64,000 nt of DNA. It comes from Linnemannia schmuckeri (taxonomy: Eukaryota; Mortierellomycota; Mortierellomycetes; Mortierellales; Mortierellaceae). The notes under the pieces were generated by a model that saw nothing but the letters and a program-made list of their open reading frames with translations, had not been told where the DNA came from and ran no database searches. The stretch is taken from the NCBI GenBank assembly GCA_029449235.1, contig JANATG010000014.1:124001-188000 (forward strand), in the 5' to 3' direction. This document shows, piece by piece, positions 1 through 9,070 of the stretch. A program made the position numbers and the translations under genes. Each line of letters starts with the position of its first letter. The stretch's first letter is position 1.

Positions 1-301
1 GCTTTTGCATAACTTGTCGGGTCCAGTCGGGCGTCTTTCTATGGTGCGGGCACCACCACCCATCTTTGTGGTAGTATCCGTATGGGTCGACCATACTGGG
101 CCATCCATAGAGGCGATCGTGAATGGTATGCCAGAGTGAAGGGATGAAGACCTCGTTCCAGAGGCGTGAGGTTTGGACGCAGGCATAGAGGTCAGGTGGC
201 GTGAGGTGGGCTGCGATCTGGGTCTGGAGCTCCGGTAGACCAACGACACGATCTGCGCTGGGTGCCTTTGCCATAGGTAATGAGGATGTTTGGGCGTTCA
301 T
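1..301 (-). CDS. F-box protein, N-terminal part (runs off the window)
   Basis: On the minus strand an open frame starts at the ATG at 301 (a second in-frame ATG lies at 274) and leaves the window at base 1. The readable part contains an F-box-like segment: VVGLPELQTQIAAHL, then DLYACVQTSRLWNEVFIPSLW. This pattern (L-PEL, DL-AC, S-WN) is what F-box proteins use to bind Skp1 in SCF ubiquitin ligases. Unlike most F-box genes in this window, no GTAC splice donor follows the W-N motif and the frame continues unspliced through a Trp- and Tyr-rich stretch. The substrate-binding part lies outside the window. A short GT repeat (about 357-370) sits in the leader. Confidence 0.65.
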   Translation of the reverse strand, partial: MNAQTSSLPMAKAPSADRVVGLPELQTQIAAHLTPPDLYACVQTSRLWNEVFIPSLWHTIHDRLYGWPSMVDPYGYYHKDGWWCPHHRKTPDWTRQVMQK

Positions 302-741
302 GGGAATGAAATGGGAAGGTTTTGTAGTTGAGGAAGGATAAAAGAAAGGTGTTATGTGTGTGTGTGTGGAAGTGAAGGTGGGAAAGGAGAAGGAAGGAAG
401 GAGCAAAAAAATTGAACTGGTGAAGCATGAAGGCGCACAATGGGCAAGCCACACAACGATGAGGCGCAGTAGACCACATTCTGCTGCGGGCTGCGGGCAA
501 AAAAAGTTTTGAACGTAGTAGAAATGGGACGATTATCATTTGCACTCAGGAACCAGGATTGAGATGCAGCTCACAAGCACATTGTCCTTGACCGTCTTGG
601 ATCTGTAAATACTCTGCAAGTCAATAAAGCGACTGAGCGATCTTCAGGTGATCTGTATAACGGTGAAAGTCAAGCAAACGCATTTGTGTTTTCATTTGTG
701 TCATAATAGAGAGTCTATGACTCGACATTCAGGGCACAACC
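302..741. other. Intergenic, no gene seen
   Basis: This stretch holds the presumed leader of the F-box gene at 1-301 (GA-rich on the plus strand, that is CT-rich in the gene's sense) and the downstream flank of the next minus-strand gene. Open frames here are short and without protein-like composition. Confidence 0.5.
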
Positions 742-1410
742 TCAAGTGGTGAGCTCTATGCCATGAAAACTATCGACGTAACGGATCCCGGTACAAAAAA
801 AAATAGTGTTAGGCACCGTTGACGAGCAGGCCGAATCGATTGTTTCCTCCATGGGAATGAATTGCTGCGTCTTGTCCATCCTAACACCTTTGCATTGACT
901 GAAGAATGCCCAAATGAAATGGAAACGTACATCAACATTGGAAACAGGAGCTCGAGGATTGTTAATGTCGTGACCATTTTCAGGACGGAGGTTGTCTCCG
1001 CTTTGCATGTGCAGAAAAGGCTGCCCCTGAGGCTCAGGAATCGCCAAAGGAACCGTTAACGGAGTCCAACGAGAGGATTTTGATCTAGTAATTGGAGGTC
1101 TCGCCTAAGTGTATGAAAATGAATGCCATTAATCGAATTAAATTGTATATCGTACCTTGAGAAAATTGTCGTCATCCGTGGGTGGTCTCCTTGACACACA
1201 TTCCTTATCGTTATTGTATCTTTCTTCATTGCATTCCTGCTTTCGTTTGTTGACATTATTAAAGCATTTTTTTTTCACCAGTAATAGCTCTTTTCTCCAG
1301 TGAGTGTTGAACAATTGAAACATGGTCGAACAAATAAGACATGCAGGGATGTAGGTAAAAAGGCATGGACTTTGAGCAGAAAGAGCAAGAAAAAAAGGGA
1401 GTCTCAACAT
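742..1410 (-). CDS. Unrecognised two-exon gene
   Basis: I do not recognise this protein. Two minus-strand segments can be joined in frame: 1410-1156, ending CTCAAG before a GTACGA donor, and 1104-742, beginning after a CACTTAG acceptor. Both are phase 0 and the intron would be 51 bases. The joined product has a basic start and a Pro-rich second exon (ARPPITRSKSSRW, then LAIPEPQGQP), ending after IELTT. No domain or membrane segment is obvious. The start is uncertain: the hydrophobic N-terminus from 1410 may be leader, and a later Met could be used. It could also be the remnant of a longer gene. The support is the clean splice and the length of continuous frame. Confidence 0.35.
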
Positions 1411-1547
1411 CTTTTTGATTTAGTCCGCATCGACAACGTTTCTCTCACTCAAGAGAAAAAATACTTCCAACACATACACAATGCACGAACGATATTGCTT
1501 GCCTTTTTCACTTTTTTTTTTTATTTATTTATCGCAAAATAAGAGAT

Positions 1548-3681
1548 TTACAGCAAGGACTCTTCATGGTTGGTATCGAGACACACCTGCCGGAACACCC
1601 TCCGAACAAAGGCAGCTGTCTCGGATGCGATCAAGTTCCTGGCAAGCGAGAGGGTTTTGAGGGAGGGAGTTGCTGCTACGAGGAATAAGATGTCATTGAG
1701 TGTTAACATGCTGTTTGTGGGGCAGTGGAGGTCTGAGGCAACATCTTGGCCAGGAAGGCTACCGACCCATTTTGCGGGGATGAGGAGGTCTTGGATATGG
1801 GGGAAGCGGTAGTCGACTGTAGGGAGGAGGAGAATGTCGCCTGGGTTAGGGGTATCAGAGGGCGCTAGTGATGTGGGCGAATCGGTGGTCGCGGCGGTAG
1901 AGATGAGGTCCTTGAGGTGGTGACAAGAGGCGCGAACGACACGAAGCGATCCGAAGCCCTGTAGCCTTTGAAAGAACTTGACCGTTGTTGCCTTGTCCGG
2001 GAACTGCAGTCCATGCATATCCAGCTTGACCAAGGTTCGCGCGACGACATCCCATGACCGACTGAAATCCAATAGGCTGCCTTCGGTGCTGATATTGGGT
2101 GTCACTGCTTTTGCTTGTTGCCAAGGAGAACTGAAGGTATATTCAATTTTTAACTCTTTGAGCTGAGTGAAAGATCGAGACGCGAGGACATCCAGGACTT
2201 TGCACAGCGATCCTGAGCCATGGCCCACCAAAGAGAAAGATTTGAGCGAGTGGCCTTGTTCAACGCCGTTCTCTGCATAAGTGACCAAGGACGAATCGAG
2301 AGATTGAAGATCGAGATCCTGACGAGGGTAATCCTTGGCGTTGAAGGTCTCGAGTCTTGGGAACATGGCAAGGAGTTCGGGGATAGAGAGGATATCGTAT
2401 TCGCGGTACTGGTAAGAGAATCCAGAGATGTTGAGAACCTTGAGGTCAGGGCAGTGTGTCGCCAGAGAGATCCAAGTTTCGGCTTCGGTGATGGACCAGC
2501 CGAGGTGGATTCCGATCTCTTTCAAACGTGGGCACCGAGAGAAGATCCGAGGCAGAACACTGGTGTCGGGTCTGAACCCGTACAGGGCTAATCGTCGAAG
2601 GTTCCATGTCTTCGTTTTCTCCTGTGTGCTGTGCTGTGCTAATGATGGTTGTTCAAAATGGTCGCCATGTTTCTCCGACGGCCACTCAGACCATCGTGGT
2701 GCAGTAACAGGAGGCGAGGTATGTCTGCACCTAGAAATGGCGTCCTGAGGTGTCATCGGTCCTCGCGCTGTCTCTGTCTCAACCTTCTCCTTGAGCCAGT
2801 TCCGGTACTCAAACGGATGGCGATGCATCGTCAACGCATTATAATGCACCGTAAAACTCTCCAAACTCGGACAGCATTCCAACAAGTACAGCGTAACGTC
2901 CTCCAGATACTGCGACGACTCCTCCTCCCCAATACTCCCATTCGCATTAATCGTCAGATTCCTGAGATACGGCAACTGGCATAGACTCCAGAGCATACGC
3001 GGTCGAAAGTCTAGCATATTCAAAGTGATCTCAACCTTCCTTAGCCCTCGCCTTCCATACACTTTCTCCCAGTCCTGTAGGTGCCACTGTTGGGTTCGTG
3101 CAAGGTCGATAAAGATCTGTTCCAAAAAGTCGTACTGCATCCAAAACGCCTTCTCTCCAAATCCCAGATTCAGCTCCTCAAGGGACTGACAGTGTTGTAC
3201 GAGGGAAGTGAGGATGGACTTGTCGACTTTGCTGCAGGAGAATTTTCGAACGCGATAGCCCTGGGCTTGGATGACCTGGGAAAAGTCGTAGTGGTTCTGG
3301 TTGGTGAGTGAGATGTGACTCCAATGGTACGGTGCAAAGAAGCTAAGAGAAAAAAAAAGGCGAGGTTCAGAAAAACAAAGTGCAGACAATAGCAACGAGA
3401 ATAAAGTTAAAGTGCGAAAAGGATTTAAGCGGGTGGCTTTTGTACCTGTTCCAGTGCCGACAGACAAGCATACATGATGCGCGTTTGGAGTTCTTGTTGG
3501 TGTTGCTGTTGTTGATCAAGGTACCAGTGGTGGAGGTGGTAAGTCCAGAAGAGAAGAAGGAGTAGAGGAGGTCCCTGAGCTCGGGAATGGCGAGCACTCG
3601 ATTGCAGGGTGCGAAGGCATTTGTCCTTGTCAACTTGTCCGTTTCCTTCCTCTTCTTGGCGGATTTACATGCCCAGAACAT
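1548..3681 (-). CDS. F-box/LRR protein, intact, two exons
   Basis: Exon 1 is 3681-3446 and exon 2 is 3342-1548. Exon 1 carries the F-box (CNRVLAIPELRDLLYSFF, then LVCRHWN) and stops at an AACAG/GTACAA donor. Exon 2 starts after a TCTTAG acceptor and restores the frame in phase 2, beginning SFFAPYHWSHISL. The rest is a long series of degenerate leucine-rich repeats: HCQSLEELNL, YLRNLTI, CPSLESF, CPRLKEIGIHL, CPDLKVLNISGF, FPRLETF and TPSLKTLSLARNL. F-box/LRR proteins are substrate receptors of SCF ubiquitin ligases, with the F-box binding Skp1 and the repeats binding the target. No frame break is seen. The leader on the gene's strand is strongly pyrimidine-rich (3690-3890). The substrate is unknown. 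Confidence 0.8.
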
Positions 3682-4919
3682 CTTTGATGTTGTTTTTCGC
3701 TAAGGTAGGTAGTTAGGTGAGGGGATGAGTGGGAGTGTGTAATGAGAAGAGTAAAGACGTGGGAGAGACGTAAGAAGAGAGGGATGAGAGAGAGAAAAGG
3801 AGAAACGAAAGGAGTGAGTGAGGTGAGATGACAGAGAGAAGAGAGAGTGAGAAAGAAAGAAAGAGTGAGAAGTGAAGATAACAAAACCAAAAAAAAAAAA
3901 AAAAAAACGTTAATAATGGTTCCCGCGCGAACCTTCGATTAAGTGGAATCTGCCCATTAGCACAGAGAGAGTGAGAGAGAGAGAGGGGGGGATGTGGGGG
4001 ATGTATAGCCATGCAGACTTGGGGAGAGAAAGGGGGTAGTGCATGCCTTTTCCTTGATAATCTACTAAGAAAATAAGAGCGACCCAGAATGGTTATGTGT
4101 GATGGATCGCATGAAAGACAGTTCTCTATCTCAAACACCCCCAAAAATGCCTTGTGCATGCCTTTGTTTGCAGTCCATCTTTCCTTTCCTCTTTTTTGAC
4201 CCCTTTTACCTTCAGTTTGTCTCTCAAAAAAGGAAAGGGGTAAGGTCTTAACCGTTTTTTCCTTGGTAGTTTCATCATCCCTCTCCCTTTTTCTTTAACT
4301 GCTTCTGCCTTGCGTTTTCTTGTGCCACCCACAATGATTTTTGTCATGGACTCGAGGCATGAATGTAGGTAGAGAGCAGGGGATTCACAATCGCATCATG
4401 ATCAGAGGAAGGGAGAGTTTGGTGCTATCTGGAAAGGGGGATTGATCTTCCTGTTGAACATCAGCCTTTTCTTTTTATAGAAGAGCTTGGGGAGGATCTT
4501 GACATAATTCTTATTATCTCACCGCACTCACGCCATCTTCCTTTTCTCTCCCTCACCATCTTAACCTCTGACCCCCTCTCCCTCCTCCATCTTCTGTTTT
4601 CTCTTCTTTCTTTATTCTGTCGTTCTTTTAGCATGAAAAAACAAGGCAAGGTCATCGCCGTCTCGGAGGGTTTGCAATTGAGGCAATACAACGGCTTGTT
4701 CAAAGGAGAGTTGCCCCTGTGTTTCTGAAAAATCTCCCTTTTTGCTTTTCGCTTTTTTTTCCCTTTATGTCTCACTTCACTCGTATCCCATTGGACAGTG
4801 ATAAATTTTAGCTTATCAGTCTCGCTTGGACCCAGCCTCTTCCTCCTGTGGTGATTTAGAGTGGCTTAGCTTCTGGTGGCCATTTGACTATTTTACGCGT
4901 TTGCCTGCGAGTGTCTGGA

Positions 4920-5052
4920 AAAGCACCTTTCTTTCCACGATACGAGCAGGTAGGCACTATACCCTTTTGACCATTGGTAGCAGTAGTAGTTTCTAGTCTT
5001 TTGAGAATAGCTATTGACATAAAGCACCTTTCTTTCCACGATACGAGCAGGT
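4920..5052. repeat. 32-bp direct repeat pair
   Basis: An identical 32-base sequence, containing CACCTTTCTTTCCACGATAC, occurs at 4920-4951 and 5021-5052, with start points 101 bases apart. No further copy was noticed nearby. It may be a small duplication or a repeated protein-binding site. Confidence 0.7.
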
Positions 5053-5817
5053 CTTGAGAGTTACCATCTTTATTCGCGATACTGAGAAGGGACACACACA
5101 CACACCTTTTCCTTGTCTGCCCGCTATCTGAGTTATGGCCGTCGATCCTGGAGACATACCCTTGAACACAGGGGTTGTAGAGGGGAACTTCAACTTCTCT
5201 TCTCCCTCTTCCTCGATGAGTGACCGTGTCACACCTGACACTGACGCCAACGCCTCGGCCCGCCAAGAACAACTCCCTTCCAGATCCCACACCTCCCTCC
5301 TCCCTCTGACACAAACCCGATAGAAAATCAAAATGACCAACCAAGGAAAAAAGGTGAGAGCGGAGTAAGTGAAGGGAGTCTCCCTCCTGGTCTCCGGTCT
5401 GGATAGACGTATGTTTGTCTACATTCGCTTGCTTTTAGATACTCTCTTTTTTTTGTGGCTACCATAAGTCTCAAGCTTTGCTGTGTGACTGTGGTACATG
5501 GCGCCACAGGGGGAAAAGAAAAAAGCTATGATAGTCCTTGTTGGTTTTGATGGTACAAGCCAAGAGAAAAAAAAATCTCTCTCCAAGATAAGCACGCTTG
5601 TTCCTGCAGCCAAAACCACGGACAGTATTGCACCCTCAGTACCTTCTTGGTACCAGCAAAGTCCCCGCAACTCATTGCTCAAGTGATAAAACACCGCCAT
5701 ATGCAGACTGCGTCTGTGAACCTTGAATACTGTACAAGCTACTACAACTTTTATTTTAAATTCATAGCTTTTTTAACGTTATACGCTGAAGTAAATAACT
5801 AACTTGTGGAGCCAGCG

Positions 5818-5859
5818 TTCATAGCGACGTTGCTTTTTGATCCTTCGAGGTCGGCTCTT
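5818..5859. repeat. Dispersed repeat, copy 1
   Basis: A 42-base segment with the core TTCATAGCGACGTTGCTTTT matches 19253-19294 at about 39 of 42 positions in the same orientation. It lies about 13.4 kb from its partner and may be the end of an otherwise degraded mobile element. Confidence 0.6.
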
Positions 5860-5912
5860 TCTCTCTTCCTTCATTATCATTCGAGGTTGTATTATCGATG
5901 CTTTGTTCCAGT

Positions 5913-5976
5913 GGTGCGAGCAAAGTAGTGAGCGACCAAAATTTTCGTCCTTCGCTCGCTCACTTACTCGCACCTC
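5913..5976. repeat. Short inverted repeat (hairpin)
   Basis: The arm at 5913-5937 (GGTGCGAGCAAAGTAGTGAG and on) is nearly the reverse complement of the arm at 5951-5976, with a 13-base loop rich in A and T. It could form a stem-loop or be what remains of a small inverted-repeat transposon. No target-site duplication was identified. Confidence 0.5.
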
Positions 5977-6773
5977 TGCTTTGCCTTATTGTTGCAAAAT
6001 AAGGTGGTGGCTAGGCAGCGGTGGCGACGCCTTAGATTAGCAGTCATATTCTTTGTAGACATAGTATTAGTAGTGTGCTCAGCCCTCTTGTCTGCTCTTT
6101 GTCCTTTTACACATCACTTCTTGGACCAGATAAGAGTTTCGTTGGCGCGTTGCAGTGTATCGTTTCGTGCGGCTCTCTAGGACACTATTATCACTACCCC
6201 CGTACTAATTGAGGACTTCACAGCGGTCCTACAACTCTTGCCTTCGACCCTCTCCCTGAGTAACAGTATCATGCTGTTGCAAAATCAGGGGTTTGAAGAA
6301 CGGTGACAAAGAGCGATCATTGCGCTCGCAGTTGATGTAGATTGTTGGTTGCTTACTCTTTTAATAAACGCTAGTCTTGCTCGACGCACACACCCTGAAA
6401 ATGATGGTCAGCTAACGTTGGCAAATGTGTCTCTGAAAAAGGGCAAAAAATACAAGACCCGCCGTGCCTCCCTTTTTCTACATATGCAGTATCTACATTG
6501 AGTCTAAATATGACGAGGTAGGGTTGGGCGAAAGCGGGTATGGAGTCTGCGAGTTAGCATATTACAACCCATTCAGGATACAGCCAGGGGTTTGAGTATT
6601 AAGGCAACGTTATCAATTCACTAAAAGCCCATTGTGCTAGAAAATGAAATGAGTAGACAGAAGTGTATGGATAAGAATTAATGAGAAAGAAGGTGGAGCG
6701 ATCTTTACTGATATCACTATAAAATATACATGCATATACTATCTTTCTTCATCTCTTAATAAGGTATGGACAG

Positions 6774-7774
6774 TCACTGAAATACGACGCCCATAATGGT
6801 CAGAGTCGAGTTGTTCTTGAGTGCCCCAGACAGCGCAACGGCTCCATTGTCTCCAATCGAGTTGTCCCCCAAGTGCAAAGTGGTGAGAGTCGAGTTGGTC
6901 TTGAGTGCCTCAGACAGCGCAACAGCTCCATTGTCTCCGATCGAGTTGTCCCCCAAGTCCAAAGTGGTTAGGGTCGAGTTGTTCTTGAGTGCCTCAGACA
7001 GCGCAACAGCTCCGTTAAGTCCGATCGAGTTGTACTGCAAGCATAAAGTGGTGAGAGTCGCGTTGGTCTTGAGTGCTGTAGACAGCGCAACGGCTCCGTT
7101 GTCACCGATCGAGTTGTCCCCCAAGTCTAAAGTGGTGAGAGTCAAGTTGACCTTGAGTGCTGCAGATAGCGCAACAGCTCCGTTGTCTCCGACCGAGTTG
7201 TTGTACAAGTTCAAAGTGGTGAGAATCGAGTTGGTCTTGAGTGCCTCAGACAGCGCAAAAACTCCGTTATATCCGATCGAGTTGTACTGCAAGCTTAAAG
7301 TGGTGAGAGTTGAGTTGGTCTTGAGTGTCTCAGACAGCGCAACAGCTCCGTTGTCACCGATCGAGTTGTCCCCCAAGTCTAAAGTGGTGAGAGTCGAGTT
7401 GGTCTTGAGTGCCTCAGACAGCACAACAGTTCCGTTGTCTCCGATCAAGTTATTGTTCAAGTCCAAAGTGGTGAGAGTCGAGTTGGCCATGATGCTACAA
7501 ATTACTTTGCATCGTGCAGATGTCGATGATAGTTTCTCGTAGGCACAGCTCAGAATCGCTAGGCTTTGTATAAGGTCTTATTTCTCTTGACACATTCCAT
7601 GCTGGGGTCATGTTTCGACAACATGACAGTGTTGTAGAGTGGAGGTGTAAATGAGTCGTTTCAATCCTGACTCACACGCGCACAGGACGCGAGGTCTCTA
7701 AGGCCAAGACTGCTGGCAATTCTTGAGCGAATCTCATGTAGATCGAGGGGATGTGTGCGGAATGTCTTAATCAT
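6774..7774 (-). pseudogene. Broken F-box gene with NLR-type leucine-rich repeats
   Basis: An F-box starts at the ATG at 7774 (HPLDLHEIRSRIASSLGL, then ASCARVSQD) and meets a TGA where family members usually have Trp. Sense-like sequence continues (NDSFTPPLYNTV) and then changes frame near 7573-7580, passing into LIQSLAILSCAYEKL and the repeat block. From 7490 to 6774 there are about eight near-identical 28-residue repeats of the ribonuclease-inhibitor type, consensus GAVALSEALKTNSTLTTLDL. The repeats have no stop, so an internal Met at 7490 could still give a 238-residue repeat-only protein. I interpret the whole as one F-box/LRR gene disabled by one nonsense codon and a one-base frameshift. 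A LINE sits 56 bases upstream of its start. Confidence 0.7.
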
Positions 7775-7815
7775 AATGATGAAAGCGTGACAAGCGTGGC
7801 GGGATGATGACGAGA

Positions 7816-7830
7816 ATGGCGATGATGGGT
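7816..7830. repeat. LINE target-site duplication, 5' copy
   Basis: The 15-base sequence ATGGCGATGATGGGT immediately precedes the LINE and is repeated exactly at 13189-13203 directly after its A-tail. Confidence 0.9.
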
Positions 7831-7843
7831 AAAACTCTTTCCC

Positions 7844-9064
7844 ATGTCCCACGGCGATACTAACGTGGGGGGCGAGACCAACCCAAACAGCATCAGTGCG
7901 GCATCCTTTGCGAATGCCGCCAGGTCACCATCCTCAGCATCTTCTCCCAACTCTCCTCTTTCCAAATATCCCAAAAAATGCGAGACTATTTATCAAGATG
8001 AGTCTTTGCCGTCTGGAATGAACCTGCATGTCCGCACAAACTCGGAAGGCACGCTCATTTTCAACATTCCCCGCAAGGTGACGATCGAGATTTCGATCAT
8101 CACGATCCTCATGGACACCTACGACCTGCTCAGTTGCGCCACTGAACAGTATCTACACTACACAACCTTCGAGGTCCGCCCTGCAGACCCTAGGGTCTAT
8201 GCCGCTATTCGACAGCACGGACTGAAGGTCAATGACACAATCTACAACCCAATCACCCCAACACCTCCCAAGCTCCAGACATACAAAGTCAACTTCCGAC
8301 GCATCCCCCAACATTACAAACCGAGCGACGTTATCCAGCTTTTCAACAAGTACGGCAACCCCATGGAGATCGGCATGTACTACCATGCGCACCCCAAACG
8401 CAAGGTTTATACTCAGGACGGATATGTTTTGTTCGAGAAGGCCGAAAAGCCAAGCCACCCAGAGCTGCCAAAGGAAATTGTTGCTGGACCAGGACACCCA
8501 ATTATCACCAACATTGTCGGAGCACTCAAACCGAAACCCACGCCTACCTCCTCCAAACCCAACACCATTAAGGAGTCCAACAATGCACCCCCAGCCAAGG
8601 ACGCCAAAGAGCATGATGCAGCAAGCTTCAAACAGCAACGCAAGCGCAACGGCAAGAAACGCCGTAAGAATGCGCAGATGTCATCTCCCATGGAAGGTAT
8701 AGAGTCCACTCAACCTGTGGCAGTCGTTGCGCCTGTCGCCACCGCCACACCTATCGACCCCACCACACCTGTCGATCCCACCACACCTATCGCGTCCACC
8801 ACGCCTATCACACCAACTCCTCAAGAGTCTACCCAGGAAGCCAGACCATCCGACATTGTGAGTGGCATAAACAGGTTTGCCAACCCTACCCGTGAACAAT
8901 ATCGCTCTAAGGAGGACGACAACTCCGATAGCGACGATGACACTTTTTTGGACGCCTTACCCCCAACCACCGAATTTACAGGCCGACTCCCGCGGGCGGC
9001 TCATTTCGGAGGCACTTACAACAATAAGGAGCTGAGCAAACAATCGGCGACTCGTCTTAACTAA
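7844..9064 (+). CDS. LINE ORF1 (RNA-binding, gag-like)
   Basis: A 406-residue protein whose place before the endonuclease/RT frame identifies it as ORF1, the RNA chaperone that packages the LINE transcript. The middle has an RRM-like run (TYKVNFRRIPQHYKPSDVIQ and on to DGYVLFE, about residues 140-205). A basic patch follows (KQQRKRNGKKRRKN, about residues 270-283), then a Thr/Pro repeat (TPVDPTTPIASTTP) and an acidic cluster (EEDDNSDSDDD). No CCHC zinc knuckle is visible. The start at 7844 lies only 13 bases inside the element, so the protein may have lost a little 5' sequence. The stop is 6 bases before the ORF2 start codon. Confidence 0.8.
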   Translation: MSHGDTNVGGETNPNSISAASFANAARSPSSASSPNSPLSKYPKKCETIYQDESLPSGMNLHVRTNSEGTLIFNIPRKVTIEISIITILMDTYDLLSCATEQYLHYTTFEVRPADPRVYAAIRQHGLKVNDTIYNPITPTPPKLQTYKVNFRRIPQHYKPSDVIQLFNKYGNPMEIGMYYHAHPKRKVYTQDGYVLFEKAEKPSHPELPKEIVAGPGHPIITNIVGALKPKPTPTSSKPNTIKESNNAPPAKDAKEHDAASFKQQRKRNGKKRRKNAQMSSPMEGIESTQPVAVVAPVATATPIDPTTPVDPTTPIASTTPITPTPQESTQEARPSDIVSGINRFANPTREQYRSKEDDNSDSDDDTFLDALPPTTEFTGRLPRAAHFGGTYNNKELSKQSATRLN

Positions 9065-9070
9065 TTAATT

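Larger units (their letters stand above)
3682..6773. other. Long non-coding stretch with simple sequence and repeats
   Basis: About 3 kb without a credible gene. It begins with a GA-rich tract and an A-run (3890-3907), which is the leader of the F-box gene at 1548-3681. Further on are purine and pyrimidine blocks, a CA repeat (about 5092-5105), a 32-bp direct repeat, a short hairpin-forming inverted repeat near 5.9 kb and one copy of a dispersed repeat (the last three have their own entries). The open frames present, such as 4856-5344 minus and 3713-4159 minus, are low-complexity. Confidence 0.5.

Noticed and set aside
742..1410. Fragment of an effector or crinkler-type protein
   Set aside because: Considered because such genes are common in these fungi, but no characteristic motif is present; left as unrecognised.
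4856..5344. Minus-strand frame of 162 codons
   Set aside because: It contains the 32-bp direct repeat in two frames and has no domain-like composition.
6796..7542. Plus-strand open frame of 248 codons across the LRR repeats
   Set aside because: It is the antisense shadow of a tandem repeat; periodicity keeps several frames open. The leucine-rich repeat consensus is on the minus strand.
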